A stretch of DNA of 7,252 bases from Bacteriovorax sp. (GCA_030654205.1 JAURXW010000398.1:1-7252), one strand, 5' to 3'. Positions 1-6,090 are shown, counted from the stretch's first letter. Numbers and translations are program-made. Notes: a model not told the origin generated them from the letters alone.

Positions 1-63
1 TGGTGCACCTAAAACGGCAACCATAATCGCTTTGTTGTGGGGATGCTGATCTTCTAGTAACAT
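1..63 (-). CDS. era: GTPase Era, N-terminal fragment (cut by window edge)
   Basis: Only the first 21 codons are present, reading MLLEDQHPHNKAIMVAVLGA then Pro. The segment after residue 13 (hydrophobic strand, then Leu-Gly-Ala-Pro) is how the G1/P-loop strand of Era-family GTPases begins, the full motif being GxPNxGKS; the rest of the P-loop lies outside the window. Era is a membrane-associated GTPase that binds the 3' end of 16S rRNA and assists 30S subunit assembly. Identification rests on this short match plus position: the gene starts 24 bp after rnc on the same strand, the conserved rnc-era order. The start ATG (complement of 61-63) has a very good Shine-Dalgarno sequence. Another TRAFAC-class GTPase cannot be excluded from so little sequence. 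Confidence 0.75.
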   Translation of the reverse strand, partial: MLLEDQHPHNKAIMVAVLGAP

Positions 64-69
64 TCTCGT

Positions 70-75
70 CTCCTT
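70..75 (-). promoter_or_regulatory. Ribosome binding site of era
   Basis: On the minus strand this reads AAGGAG, six bases before the era ATG. It is one of the two strongest Shine-Dalgarno matches in the window, with the one before talC. It shows that this genome uses normal anti-SD pairing, which makes the missing SD before rnc and before the two secreted minus-strand proteins noticeable. Confidence 0.8.
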
Positions 76-87
76 GCTGTTTAATAT

Positions 88-948
88 CTATAGTTGATAT
101 CGTTTTTCATCTAGCACGACTCGTGCTAATTCTTTTTCCAATTTTTTCTTCGAGGCCCCTGTGCCTTCTGCTAATTTTCGCTCTCCAATCCACAACTCAA
201 CTCTAAATCCAGCTTGCTCGTTTTCAAAAGATTTATAAGTCGGATGCATTTGAAATAGCGACATTGATAATTCTTGAAGTTGTGTTTTACTATCAAAGAG
301 TTCTAAATTATTGAGCGCAAAAAAGTTATTTTTTGTTTCTGCTTCATATTTTTTTATAATCACTAAAATTGTTTTTTCTAAAATGGCCGTATCTTCACCA
401 CTATCGATGAAAATGGCTGCACAAAAAGCTTCAAAAGCATCTGCCAACAAGGACTCTTTTAATTGCCCTAAATTTTTGTATTCACCTTTACCAAGTAATA
501 AATTTTCACCAAGTGAAATAGATTTTGCGAGTTTAGCCAGTGAATGTTCATTGACCAGGGCCCCACGTAGTTTTGAGAGCTCTCCTTCATTAGATTCTGG
601 ATAAAGCTTAAAGAGTATTTTAGCAATCAAAAAATTAACTAAGGAATCTCCTAAAAACTCTAAACGTTCGTTGGAGATTAAGTTTAGATTATTTAAATTT
701 TTAAACTCATAACAAAAGGTTGATTGAGTAAAAGCATTCATTAAATGATTTGAATTTTTAAAGCGATAATTCACCAAATCTTGAAGCTTATTGAGAGACT
801 GAATTTCAGCAAGTGCTGTAAAATCTAAATTTTGAAGTGTATTTTTTTGTGACGCTTCAGAATAAAGTGCGCCTAGCCATAAATGGATACTTGCATAATT
901 GGCATATCCATTTGCTTGATGTGATGAATTAAAGGTCGTCTCTTGCAT
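88..948 (-). CDS. rnc: Ribonuclease III
   Basis: This endonuclease cleaves double-stranded RNA, including the stems that release rRNA precursors. The family signature NERLEFLGDS is at residues 93-102, with metal/catalytic carboxylates at E94, E97 and D101 (E. coli E38, E41, D45). EGELSKLRGALV at 121-132 is the next conserved helix, and LADAFEAF at 168-175 supplies D170 and E173 (E. coli D114, E117). A double-stranded-RNA-binding domain covers about 217-283, ending in the conserved GTGASKKKLEKELA. All active-site residues are present, so it should be active. At 286 residues it is about 60 longer than usual: residues 1-50 precede the normal first helix (LNKLQDLVNYRF) and are not recognisable. 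ATG at 946-948 is the only ATG/GTG/TTG after the upstream in-frame TGA that keeps the whole domain, but it lacks a convincing SD. It is followed by era at 24 bp, probably one transcript. Confidence 0.96.
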   Translation of the reverse strand: MQETTFNSSHQANGYANYASIHLWLGALYSEASQKNTLQNLDFTALAEIQSLNKLQDLVNYRFKNSNHLMNAFTQSTFCYEFKNLNNLNLISNERLEFLGDSLVNFLIAKILFKLYPESNEGELSKLRGALVNEHSLAKLAKSISLGENLLLGKGEYKNLGQLKESLLADAFEAFCAAIFIDSGEDTAILEKTILVIIKKYEAETKNNFFALNNLELFDSKTQLQELSMSLFQMHPTYKSFENEQAGFRVELWIGERKLAEGTGASKKKLEKELARVVLDEKRYQL

Positions 949-1031
949 GCCAGCAGCTCGTATTATTAAATTGTTAGATCAGATTGGTATTTAGCACTCC
1001 TCGTAAAGCTAATCAAGGCTGACTTTTTAAG

Positions 1032-1060
1032 TTGTACATTTTTACCAAGTAAGATACTAT
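1032..1060 (+). promoter_or_regulatory. Candidate sigma-70-type promoter for the recombinase
   Basis: TTGTAC (1032-1037), a 17-base spacer, then TACTAT (1055-1060). The spacing is ideal, but the match is only 3/6 at -35 and 4/6 at -10. It lies in the 229-bp divergent gap between rnc and the recombinase gene and would give a leader of about 110 bases before the ATG at 1178. The leader contains a 15-codon open frame (ATG 1123 to TAA 1170) ending 7 bases before that ATG. Nothing else definite is seen in this gap. In AT-rich DNA such matches arise by chance, so confidence is low. Confidence 0.3.
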
Positions 1061-1177
1061 CGCCCACCTAAAGCTTTGAAATTAGTCTTCTCCACAACAC
1101 ACACTTGGAAGATCTTATCTTTATGGAACTAAATATTGGTAAGGATCGAACAAAAAAAGAGAGAATATAAGAAAATT

Positions 1178-2413
1178 ATGGATACAAACACACAAATCCC
1201 CCCAGTCGCAGTCATCGCAGAAATCAGAAACTCGGTTCCCACACCTGAGCTATTTGCCCTAGAACAAGAGTTTTATTCAAACTTACGTACTCAAGGAAAA
1301 AGTCAAAACACGTTGAAGAACTATAAAACAGACTTGGACTGTTTTAATTACTACCTCAATAGTGAATACGCATCTACCGAAGTTAAAAATTTTGACCAGG
1401 CATTGGTTACAAATTACGGGCAGTATTTAGAGAAAAAATACTCTTCAGACAACTCGCGCAGAAGACGCGTACAAGCACTAAGAATATTTTTTGATTTTTT
1501 ATTAAATAAAGGACTAGTAGCAAGTAACCCGGTTCGGAAACTTCCTACATCTCCAAAATTCTTGGACATTCCTCGTCCAACTCCTTTTATAGATGTTAAG
1601 ACTCTTTGGACCTATATGGTTGAAGAATCACACACTCAAGATAAAATCCAAGGGCTATTAAGCAAAAGAAATCAAATTCTTTTTCTTCTTATTTTTGGAG
1701 CAGGCTTAAAAGTTTCTGATCTCTCAGAGCTAACTATTAATGACGTAACTATTTCTACAAATGGCGATGCTCCTCGCGTGCTGATTCATCATCCAAAAAG
1801 AGATGCATACACAGTTGAACTTCCAAAAATATTTGAAAAAGTTTATGCTGAATATTTAATCGTTTTAGAAGAAATGAAAAATAAATCTCAAATTAGTTTT
1901 GATAATCTTCTCTTCTACGCTAACCCATATAGAATTATTTCTGGCGGTTTATCGGCAAGAGGGATTGAAATTATTTTCGAAGATTACCGCAATAAATTAA
2001 TGATCACTTTGACTCCAAAATCTTTGCGTCAAGCGTGTATCTTTAAATGGATTCAACAGCAAAAAAATGTCACTTTGATTAAAGAATGGTTAGGTCTTGC
2101 TCCATCGTATGACTTTAAACTCTACCTTGAGCACTCTGCTAATTTTCTTTATAATGAAGATATTTTAGAAGAAATTTATAACGATTACAGAAAGCACAAG
2201 TTTTTAGTATTGAGAGAGCAGCATTTTAATCAATGGTGCTCTCTCCACTTACTCGCCTTGGGCGAATTTCTTCAGGTTTATCATAAACAGGATATCCCAA
2301 ATCATGGTCCAGATGCCATCGGTCAAACAATAACTCATCTTTTTCGACTCTATAAAAAACTAATTCTTTATCAATATTATCTAATCTATAAGCGAGCTCT
2401 CTTTGCAGTTTGA
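1178..2413 (+). CDS. XerC/XerD-like tyrosine recombinase, catalytically degenerate
   Basis: Tyrosine recombinases of this fold cut and rejoin DNA strands through a tyrosine nucleophile; XerC/D resolve chromosome dimers at dif. Numbering is from ATG 1178 (411 residues). The N-terminal core-binding domain is at about 25-125 (e.g. GKSQNTLKNYKTDLDCFNYY at 40-59); the catalytic domain is about 135-345. Aligned motifs: GAGLKVSDLSEL at 174-185 has Lys178 where catalytic Arg I should be; a beta-hairpin Lys is plausible at 207; TPKSLR at 279-284 keeps Arg II (R284) but has Lys281 for the HxxR histidine; LGL at 305-307 has Leu307 for the His/Trp; Tyr316 is exactly nine residues later, as in XerD. So R284 and Y316 are kept and three conserved positions are changed. 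The frame also opens upstream to a TTG at 1136 with a GGA eight bases before; I prefer the ATG. About 61 C-terminal residues (from 2229) lie beyond the family domain, antisense to the next gene, and are probably read-through. No neighbouring mobile element is seen. Confidence 0.85.
   Translation: MDTNTQIPPVAVIAEIRNSVPTPELFALEQEFYSNLRTQGKSQNTLKNYKTDLDCFNYYLNSEYASTEVKNFDQALVTNYGQYLEKKYSSDNSRRRRVQALRIFFDFLLNKGLVASNPVRKLPTSPKFLDIPRPTPFIDVKTLWTYMVEESHTQDKIQGLLSKRNQILFLLIFGAGLKVSDLSELTINDVTISTNGDAPRVLIHHPKRDAYTVELPKIFEKVYAEYLIVLEEMKNKSQISFDNLLFYANPYRIISGGLSARGIEIIFEDYRNKLMITLTPKSLRQACIFKWIQQQKNVTLIKEWLGLAPSYDFKLYLEHSANFLYNEDILEEIYNDYRKHKFLVLREQHFNQWCSLHLLALGEFLQVYHKQDIPNHGPDAIGQTITHLFRLYKKLILYQYYLIYKRALFAV
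2212..2245. terminator. Strong hairpin at the convergent gene ends, possible two-way terminator
   Basis: GAGAGAGCA (2212-2220) is perfectly complementary to TGCTCTCTC (2237-2245). Inside, after one G/G mismatch, CATT (2222-2225) pairs with AATG (2232-2235), leaving a six-base loop (2226-2231). That loop contains the stop codon of the minus-strand secreted protein gene. It also falls where the recombinase domain should end. No clear T-run follows on either strand, so it is not a textbook intrinsic terminator; it may instead protect 3' ends or block transcription of the two converging genes. Confidence 0.5.
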
Positions 2414-3059
2414 TTTGGTCATTTTTTTGAGCAAGTATTTGATCAAGTGCTTTCGTTTTTAATTTCTCTATTTCATTAATTTTTTGATCAAATTCAGCGG
2501 CAACTTGAATTTTTCGCTCTTCAAAGTTCCAGACATCTTGATTGATGCCATTGAGTTGTCCCATAAAATCTTTTTTCTTATTGAGTAAGCTGGCCCGGTA
2601 AACCGAAGCTTCCCGCACTCGCATGGCAAGTTTCGTCGATTGCATTATAAGAGCAGTCCCTCTTCGAAAATATTCTTCTTTAGGAAAACAAGGAAATAAA
2701 TCTTTAACAAACATCACGAAATAATTTTCTTCTATGCTTCTAACGAAACCTTCACAAAATTCACCTTTTTTATTATTTTGAATTTTAAACTCGACTAAAT
2801 CGCCGGCCCTGAAAAATTTAACGTTTTTATTCTCACTGGAAACTTTAACAATTGAAGTCGTAGCATCGCGATCAGTTACTCGACCTGAAAATTGGGCATA
2901 ATCAAATGTTGGATCAAAAAAAGAATCGGCACCAATGGTTAAGGTTTCCTTGTTTTCTTTTAGAGGTACCGCTGACTCACGGGCCTGCAATGAGATTGCA
3001 GCTAAAAGTGATAGTACAAAGGTTAAATGTAGAGCAAAACTGCATTTGAATGATTTCAT
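2226..3059 (-). CDS. Secreted protein of unknown function with a predicted beta domain and a helical region
   Basis: I do not recognise a family. Residues 1-26 form a Sec signal peptide: MKSFKC, then a hydrophobic core (FVLSLLAAISL) and a likely signal-peptidase I site after LQA26, so the product should be periplasmic or outside. No lipobox follows. About 55-135 looks beta-rich (alternating segments such as FSGRVTDRD, FFRAGDLVEFKI, YFVMFVKDL) with two cysteines, C102 and C124, that could pair. About 138-250 is long, charged and helical (repeated E/K/Q/L, e.g. EFDQKINEIEKLKTKALDQI), probably coiled coil, ending in a Pro/Arg-containing tail. The start ATG has no SD but a TATACT seven bases upstream, so a leaderless transcript is possible. 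The last 62 codons are antisense to the end of the recombinase frame; continuity with the coiled coil makes me believe this strand there. It is divergent from talC, 124 bp away. Confidence 0.8.
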   Translation of the reverse strand: MKSFKCSFALHLTFVLSLLAAISLQARESAVPLKENKETLTIGADSFFDPTFDYAQFSGRVTDRDATTSIVKVSSENKNVKFFRAGDLVEFKIQNNKKGEFCEGFVRSIEENYFVMFVKDLFPCFPKEEYFRRGTALIMQSTKLAMRVREASVYRASLLNKKKDFMGQLNGINQDVWNFEERKIQVAAEFDQKINEIEKLKTKALDQILAQKNDQIKLQRELAYRLDNIDKELVFYRVEKDELLFDRWHLDHDLGYPVYDKPEEIRPRRVSGESTID

Positions 3060-3072
3060 TGTTTTTAGTATA
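3060..3072 (-). promoter_or_regulatory. -10-like TATACT directly before the start of the secreted protein gene
   Basis: On the minus strand TATACT (complement of 3067-3072, 5/6 to consensus) is followed by AAAAACA and then ATG. If it is a real -10 box, transcription would begin at or next to the A of the start codon, giving a leaderless mRNA, which would agree with the lack of a Shine-Dalgarno sequence. The hexamer 17 bases upstream (TTATCT) is a poor -35. Confidence 0.3.
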
Positions 3073-3146
3073 ACTTAAAATCGGTCTTTAGATAAATAGT
3101 AGGAAAAACTTGATGAAAAAGCGCCAAACTTGTACCTTGTTATGTA

Positions 3147-3152
3147 TATAAA
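3147..3152 (+). promoter_or_regulatory. Candidate -10 box for talC
   Basis: TATAAA (5/6 to consensus) within a TATATAAA run. It would start a transcript near 3159 with a leader of roughly 25 bases carrying the AGGAG site. The corresponding -35 position (about 3124-3129) has no recognisable hexamer, so support is limited to the -10 and the sensible distance to the RBS. Confidence 0.3.
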
Positions 3153-3172
3153 AATGTAAATGACCTAACCGC

Positions 3173-3177
3173 AGGAG
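3173..3177 (+). promoter_or_regulatory. Ribosome binding site that decides the talC start
   Basis: AGGAG, followed by CAGCAA and then ATT at 3184 (spacing 6). An out-of-frame TTG begins at 3185 (spacing 7). An excellent SD at this place shows that translation starts at 3184/3185 and not at the in-frame TTG at 3235, which has no SD and would remove the catalytic Asp6. Confidence 0.75.
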
Positions 3178-3183
3178 CAGCAA

Positions 3184-3831
3184 ATTGAATTTTTTTTAGA
3201 TACTGGGATTATTTCAGAAATTAAAGAAGCAGTTTTGTTGGGTATTATTGATGGCGTAACAACTAATCCATCGCTGATTGCCAAAACTGGGCGCAAACAA
3301 GAAGATGTAATCAGAGAGATTTGCGGAATTATCGACGGACCTATTTCGGCCGAAGTAATTGCCACAGATTTGGACGGGATGATCAAAGAAGGAACTGAAC
3401 TTTCAAAAATACACAGCAATGTTGTTATCAAGCTTCCTCTTACTGAAGCTGGGATCGCTGCTTGTAAGCACTTTAGCGACAAAAAAATTAAAACCAATGT
3501 TACTCTTTGCTTTTCAATAAACCAGGCGCTATTGGCCGCTAAAGCAGGTGCAACTTACATCTCTCCATTTATTGGCCGCCTTGACGATATTGGACAAAAT
3601 GGAAATGACTTATTGGCCGAAATACGATCGATGTATGATATTTACGGCTTTCAAACTAAAATCCTGGCCGCCTCAATTCGTCACGCAGCTCACGTGAGAG
3701 AAGCTGCACTTTTAGGTGCTGATGTTGGAACTATGCCATTGAGTGTGGTTAAAGCACTTTATAAACATCCCTTGACTGATAAAGGGTTGGAAGTATTTTT
3801 AGCCGATCATAAGAAAGCTAATTCGAAATAA
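3184..3831 (+). CDS. talC: Transaldolase, TalC (small, FSA-related) type, with apparent ATT start
   Basis: A cytoplasmic class I aldolase that transfers a dihydroxyacetone unit between sugar phosphates in the non-oxidative pentose phosphate pathway. From 3184 the protein has 215 residues, the usual family length. Visible residues: FFLDT with Asp6; GVTTNPSLI with Asn28; Schiff-base lysine K83 in VVIKLPLTEAG; SPFIGRLDD at 127-135; Ser164 in AASIRHAAHV. The family includes fructose-6-phosphate aldolase (FSA). FsaA has Gln59 and Tyr131, whereas this protein has Glu57 and Phe129, the transaldolase pattern, so I call it a transaldolase. The frame upstream of 3235 has no ATG/GTG/TTG back to a TAA at 3166-3168. 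It fits either an ATT start at 3184 or a TTG start at 3185 with one extra T read in the T8 run at 3190-3197; both give M-x-FFLDT. It is monocistronic, between divergent and convergent secreted-protein genes. Confidence 0.93.
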   Translation: MEFFLDTGIISEIKEAVLLGIIDGVTTNPSLIAKTGRKQEDVIREICGIIDGPISAEVIATDLDGMIKEGTELSKIHSNVVIKLPLTEAGIAACKHFSDKKIKTNVTLCFSINQALLAAKAGATYISPFIGRLDDIGQNGNDLLAEIRSMYDIYGFQTKILAASIRHAAHVREAALLGADVGTMPLSVVKALYKHPLTDKGLEVFLADHKKANSK

Positions 3832-3840
3832 GTTATATTT

Positions 3841-3863
3841 TGGGGAGACTTAATGTCTCCCTA
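3841..3863. terminator. Hairpin between convergent talC and the coiled-coil protein gene
   Basis: GGGAGAC (3843-3849) pairs perfectly with GTCTCCC (3855-3861) around the loop TTAAT; a G-T and a T-A pair extend the stem to 3841/3863. It begins 10 bases after the talC stop, and its right arm overlaps the TAG (complement of 3861-3863) that ends the minus-strand gene. AT-rich flanks but no proper T-tract on either side, so a two-way terminator is likely but not of the strongest type. Confidence 0.55.
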
Positions 3864-6014
3864 TTTCAACCCATTCAACAACTGATTTAACTCAGACAGC
3901 TTTACTCTCTTCACTTCTTCTTTGGGACTATTTTTATTGGATTTTTCAACTCCCAATTTTTTTTCATCCTCAACTATTTTAATTTTTCCTTTTTTGACTT
4001 TGTACTTTGGTTTGCCCATTTTATCGTACTCAAGTTTTCCATCAATAACTCCGTTTTCACCAAGAAAAACGGCTTTACCATTAGATTTCATTAACACACT
4101 TATAATTTCTTCTTCAGAAGCATTTTCAGGAAGCTTAAAAGGATAGGATTGATACTCTGATCTCGAAATAATAATTTTTTCACCAACGGTTTCGCTAGCG
4201 GCTTTTGAGTTACTAACAAGCCCTATTCCAGAATTAGCATTTGATCCAGACGGAGATTTTCCAGCATTGCTTGATTCTACACTTGCAATACTTCTCCCCG
4301 CTTGGGCATTAGTATTATTGGCGAAGGAGTCTGAATTATTATCACTAGATGAATTATTTGAAGCGATTGAACCGTTATATGCCGATGCTTCTCTGTCATT
4401 TTGTCTTTCATTGTCGCGAGTTTGTTCTCTTTCTTGCTCGCGCTCTCTTTCACGTTGCCGGTCGCGTTCACGCTGTAAATTTTCTTGGCGTAAATTTTCA
4501 TTTTCTCGCCGTAATTGTTTTACTTGATTTTCATTAGTGGCCATTTGGGCCTTGTAATTTTCGGTCTTTATTTTTGCTTCACTGATACTTTTTTTAACAT
4601 CTTCAACTTGCAAAGAGCTGCTTGATAATTTTTCTTCTAATTGCTTAACTTTGTCAGTAATAACCGCAAGCTCTTCAGGTGAAACTTTTTGAGCGGCCCC
4701 CTTAGAGTCTCCCATTGTCGGATCAATTTTTTTCATTTTTTCTTTTACGACTTTTAGCTCTTCATCTAATTGTGAAATATCTTCAACGGATAAAGGAGCA
4801 GGGGCAACACCTCCAACACCAATTCCGGGATTAAGTTTTGTGTTGATTGTGTTAATTTGAGACATTAAATCATTATATGATTCTGGCCCAACAACCTCTG
4901 AGTCATCCACACGGCCAACACTTGGTAAATCAGTTAAGTTTTTATAATGATCAGCTGGCTCATTACTAGAATCTACCTGAGATTTTATTTCACTAGTTTC
5001 TAAAACAGAGCTTTTATTGCTTGATGAAATTGATTCATTCTCAGAAGAAGGTACATCCCCTCCTCTTGCAATTTTATACTGCTTATTTTTAAGAAGCATT
5101 GTAGATGATTTGAAGTGGATATTTTTACCTTCATTTTTACAAACACTAGAGCACAAATTTAACTTATCATCAAAGTTCAATTTAGTTTGCCCTATATAGT
5201 CGTTACATTTATTTTCATTTCCTAACTGCTTTAGCAAATCATTTTTAATAGTTGAAAGAATTTCCTCATAAGTGCATTTGCCTTTAAACTGACGATCAAA
5301 AATGTCTTGGATTTTTCTCTCAACTTCATCGCTATTTTTAGAATTAGATATTTTTTTTATTTCCAGCTTAGAGCTGTAGGTTTTGAGTATATATTCTTGT
5401 TTTGCTGATAATGAATTCCAATTAAAATCTTCCACCGCTAAACTCTTAAGAATTTTTTTGGATTCTTGGTAAGAGATAACAACATCTTTATTATTATTTC
5501 GGCCTTTGATCAGTGCGATCTTTGCCAAAAGGTCACTCGATTTATATTGATTTGAACTTATTAGATTTAATTTACTAAATTTGGGATTTTTATTAATAGT
5601 ATTTGTTAAAATTTTTATAAAATCGTTATCTACTTTTTCACTTGTTTTATCCTCGAGCAGACATTCTTTATTATAATCCAAATATGCTTTTATTTTTGCA
5701 AAACTTTCACTTAAAAGATCCTCATTTTTTACAGATAATTTTTTCATTTCCAAAATGGAGCTTAATATTTTATTTTCATCGAGCTTTCGATTTTCAAGTA
5801 AAAGGTATCCACACGATTGGATGGTGCTTGGCTCACACGGATTCATTGACTCACAGGATTTTCTAGCTATTTTCTGAAGACTTGTTTGGACATTACTGTC
5901 TAGTGTTTCCAATGCTTTTTTCTTACAATCCCCCGGAGTAATGACTTCGTCCTGGGCCTTAAGCTCGCCAGTTGCTAAATGAGCCAGGGTAAAAATAAGT
6001 AAAAAAAATTTCAT
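3861..6014 (-). CDS. Large secreted coiled-coil protein of unknown function
   Basis: I do not recognise a family. The 717 residues show: a signal peptide at 1-20 (hydrophobic core FFLLIFTLAHLA, likely cleavage after LKA20); a helical N-terminal region at about 25-300 holding all nine cysteines (30, 54, 60, 68, 118, 247, 270, 288, 292), suited to disulfides outside the cytoplasm; a Ser/Glu-rich linker at about 320-375; coiled coil at about 375-515; a highly charged Arg/Glu/Gln stretch at 511-543; an Asn/Ser/Gly/Ala linker at about 545-610; and a compact C-terminal domain at about 612-685 (starting KIIISRSEYQSYPFKLP), followed by a Lys-rich tail. The charged stretch mixes CGT, CGC, CGG and AGA arginine codons, so it looks kept at protein level rather than being a fresh DNA expansion. 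The layout suggests an elongated envelope or surface protein; there is no obvious C-terminal anchor. No SD precedes the ATG; TAATAT lies seven bases before it. Divergent from the cysteine peptidase gene. Confidence 0.85.
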   Translation of the reverse strand: MKFFLLIFTLAHLATGELKAQDEVITPGDCKKKALETLDSNVQTSLQKIARKSCESMNPCEPSTIQSCGYLLLENRKLDENKILSSILEMKKLSVKNEDLLSESFAKIKAYLDYNKECLLEDKTSEKVDNDFIKILTNTINKNPKFSKLNLISSNQYKSSDLLAKIALIKGRNNNKDVVISYQESKKILKSLAVEDFNWNSLSAKQEYILKTYSSKLEIKKISNSKNSDEVERKIQDIFDRQFKGKCTYEEILSTIKNDLLKQLGNENKCNDYIGQTKLNFDDKLNLCSSVCKNEGKNIHFKSSTMLLKNKQYKIARGGDVPSSENESISSSNKSSVLETSEIKSQVDSSNEPADHYKNLTDLPSVGRVDDSEVVGPESYNDLMSQINTINTKLNPGIGVGGVAPAPLSVEDISQLDEELKVVKEKMKKIDPTMGDSKGAAQKVSPEELAVITDKVKQLEEKLSSSSLQVEDVKKSISEAKIKTENYKAQMATNENQVKQLRRENENLRQENLQRERDRQREREREQEREQTRDNERQNDREASAYNGSIASNNSSSDNNSDSFANNTNAQAGRSIASVESSNAGKSPSGSNANSGIGLVSNSKAASETVGEKIIISRSEYQSYPFKLPENASEEEIISVLMKSNGKAVFLGENGVIDGKLEYDKMGKPKYKVKKGKIKIVEDEKKLGVEKSNKNSPKEEVKRVKLSELNQLLNGLK

Positions 6015-6078
6015 ATAACTTATATTATCGTCATTTTACTAAAATACTTGAACTCAAAGATCGGATAAGCTTAACCAC

Positions 6079-6090
6079 TTATAATTATAA
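6079..6090. promoter_or_regulatory. Perfect 12-bp palindrome in the divergent control region
   Basis: TTATAATTATAA is its own reverse complement and lies in the 185-bp gap (6015-6199) shared by the coiled-coil protein and peptidase genes. It could be an operator or overlapping -10 boxes for both directions (it contains TATAAT on each strand). It is all A/T, so chance is a serious alternative. A separate TATACT sits at 6106-6111 without a clear -35. Confidence 0.25.

Noticed and set aside
311..604. 97-codon plus-strand open frame inside rnc
   Set aside because: It lies wholly antisense to RNase III residues with intact catalytic motifs and has no recognisable domain or SD.
1136..2413. Recombinase as an integrase of a mobile element
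   Set aside because: No att-like repeats, tRNA, transposase or phage genes nearby; flanks are chromosomal housekeeping and secreted-protein genes, and catalytic residues are missing.
3165..3497. 110-codon minus-strand frame over talC
   Set aside because: Antisense shadow of a well-conserved enzyme; no supporting motif.
3235..3831. talC starting at the in-frame TTG 3235 (198 residues)
   Set aside because: It would lose the FFLDT segment with catalytic Asp6 and has no SD, whereas AGGAG sits correctly before 3184.
3184..3831. Calling the enzyme fructose-6-phosphate aldolase
   Set aside because: Glu57 and Phe129 occupy the positions of FsaA Gln59 and Tyr131; this pattern fits transaldolase activity.
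4400..4480. Possible direct DNA repeat or CRISPR-like array (recurring CTCTTTC/CGCGCTC units)
   Set aside because: No regular repeat-spacer spacing; the pattern follows from Arg-Glu codons in the coiled-coil protein, with variable codon use.
4267..4537. Several overlapping open frames on both strands across the charged stretch
   Set aside because: They arise because the Arg/Glu/Gln-rich coding region has few stops in any frame; their products are low-complexity shadows.
5642..5866. 74-codon plus-strand frame rich in Phe and Leu
   Set aside because: Antisense to the lysine- and glutamate-rich region of the 717-residue protein, which produces such hydrophobic shadows.
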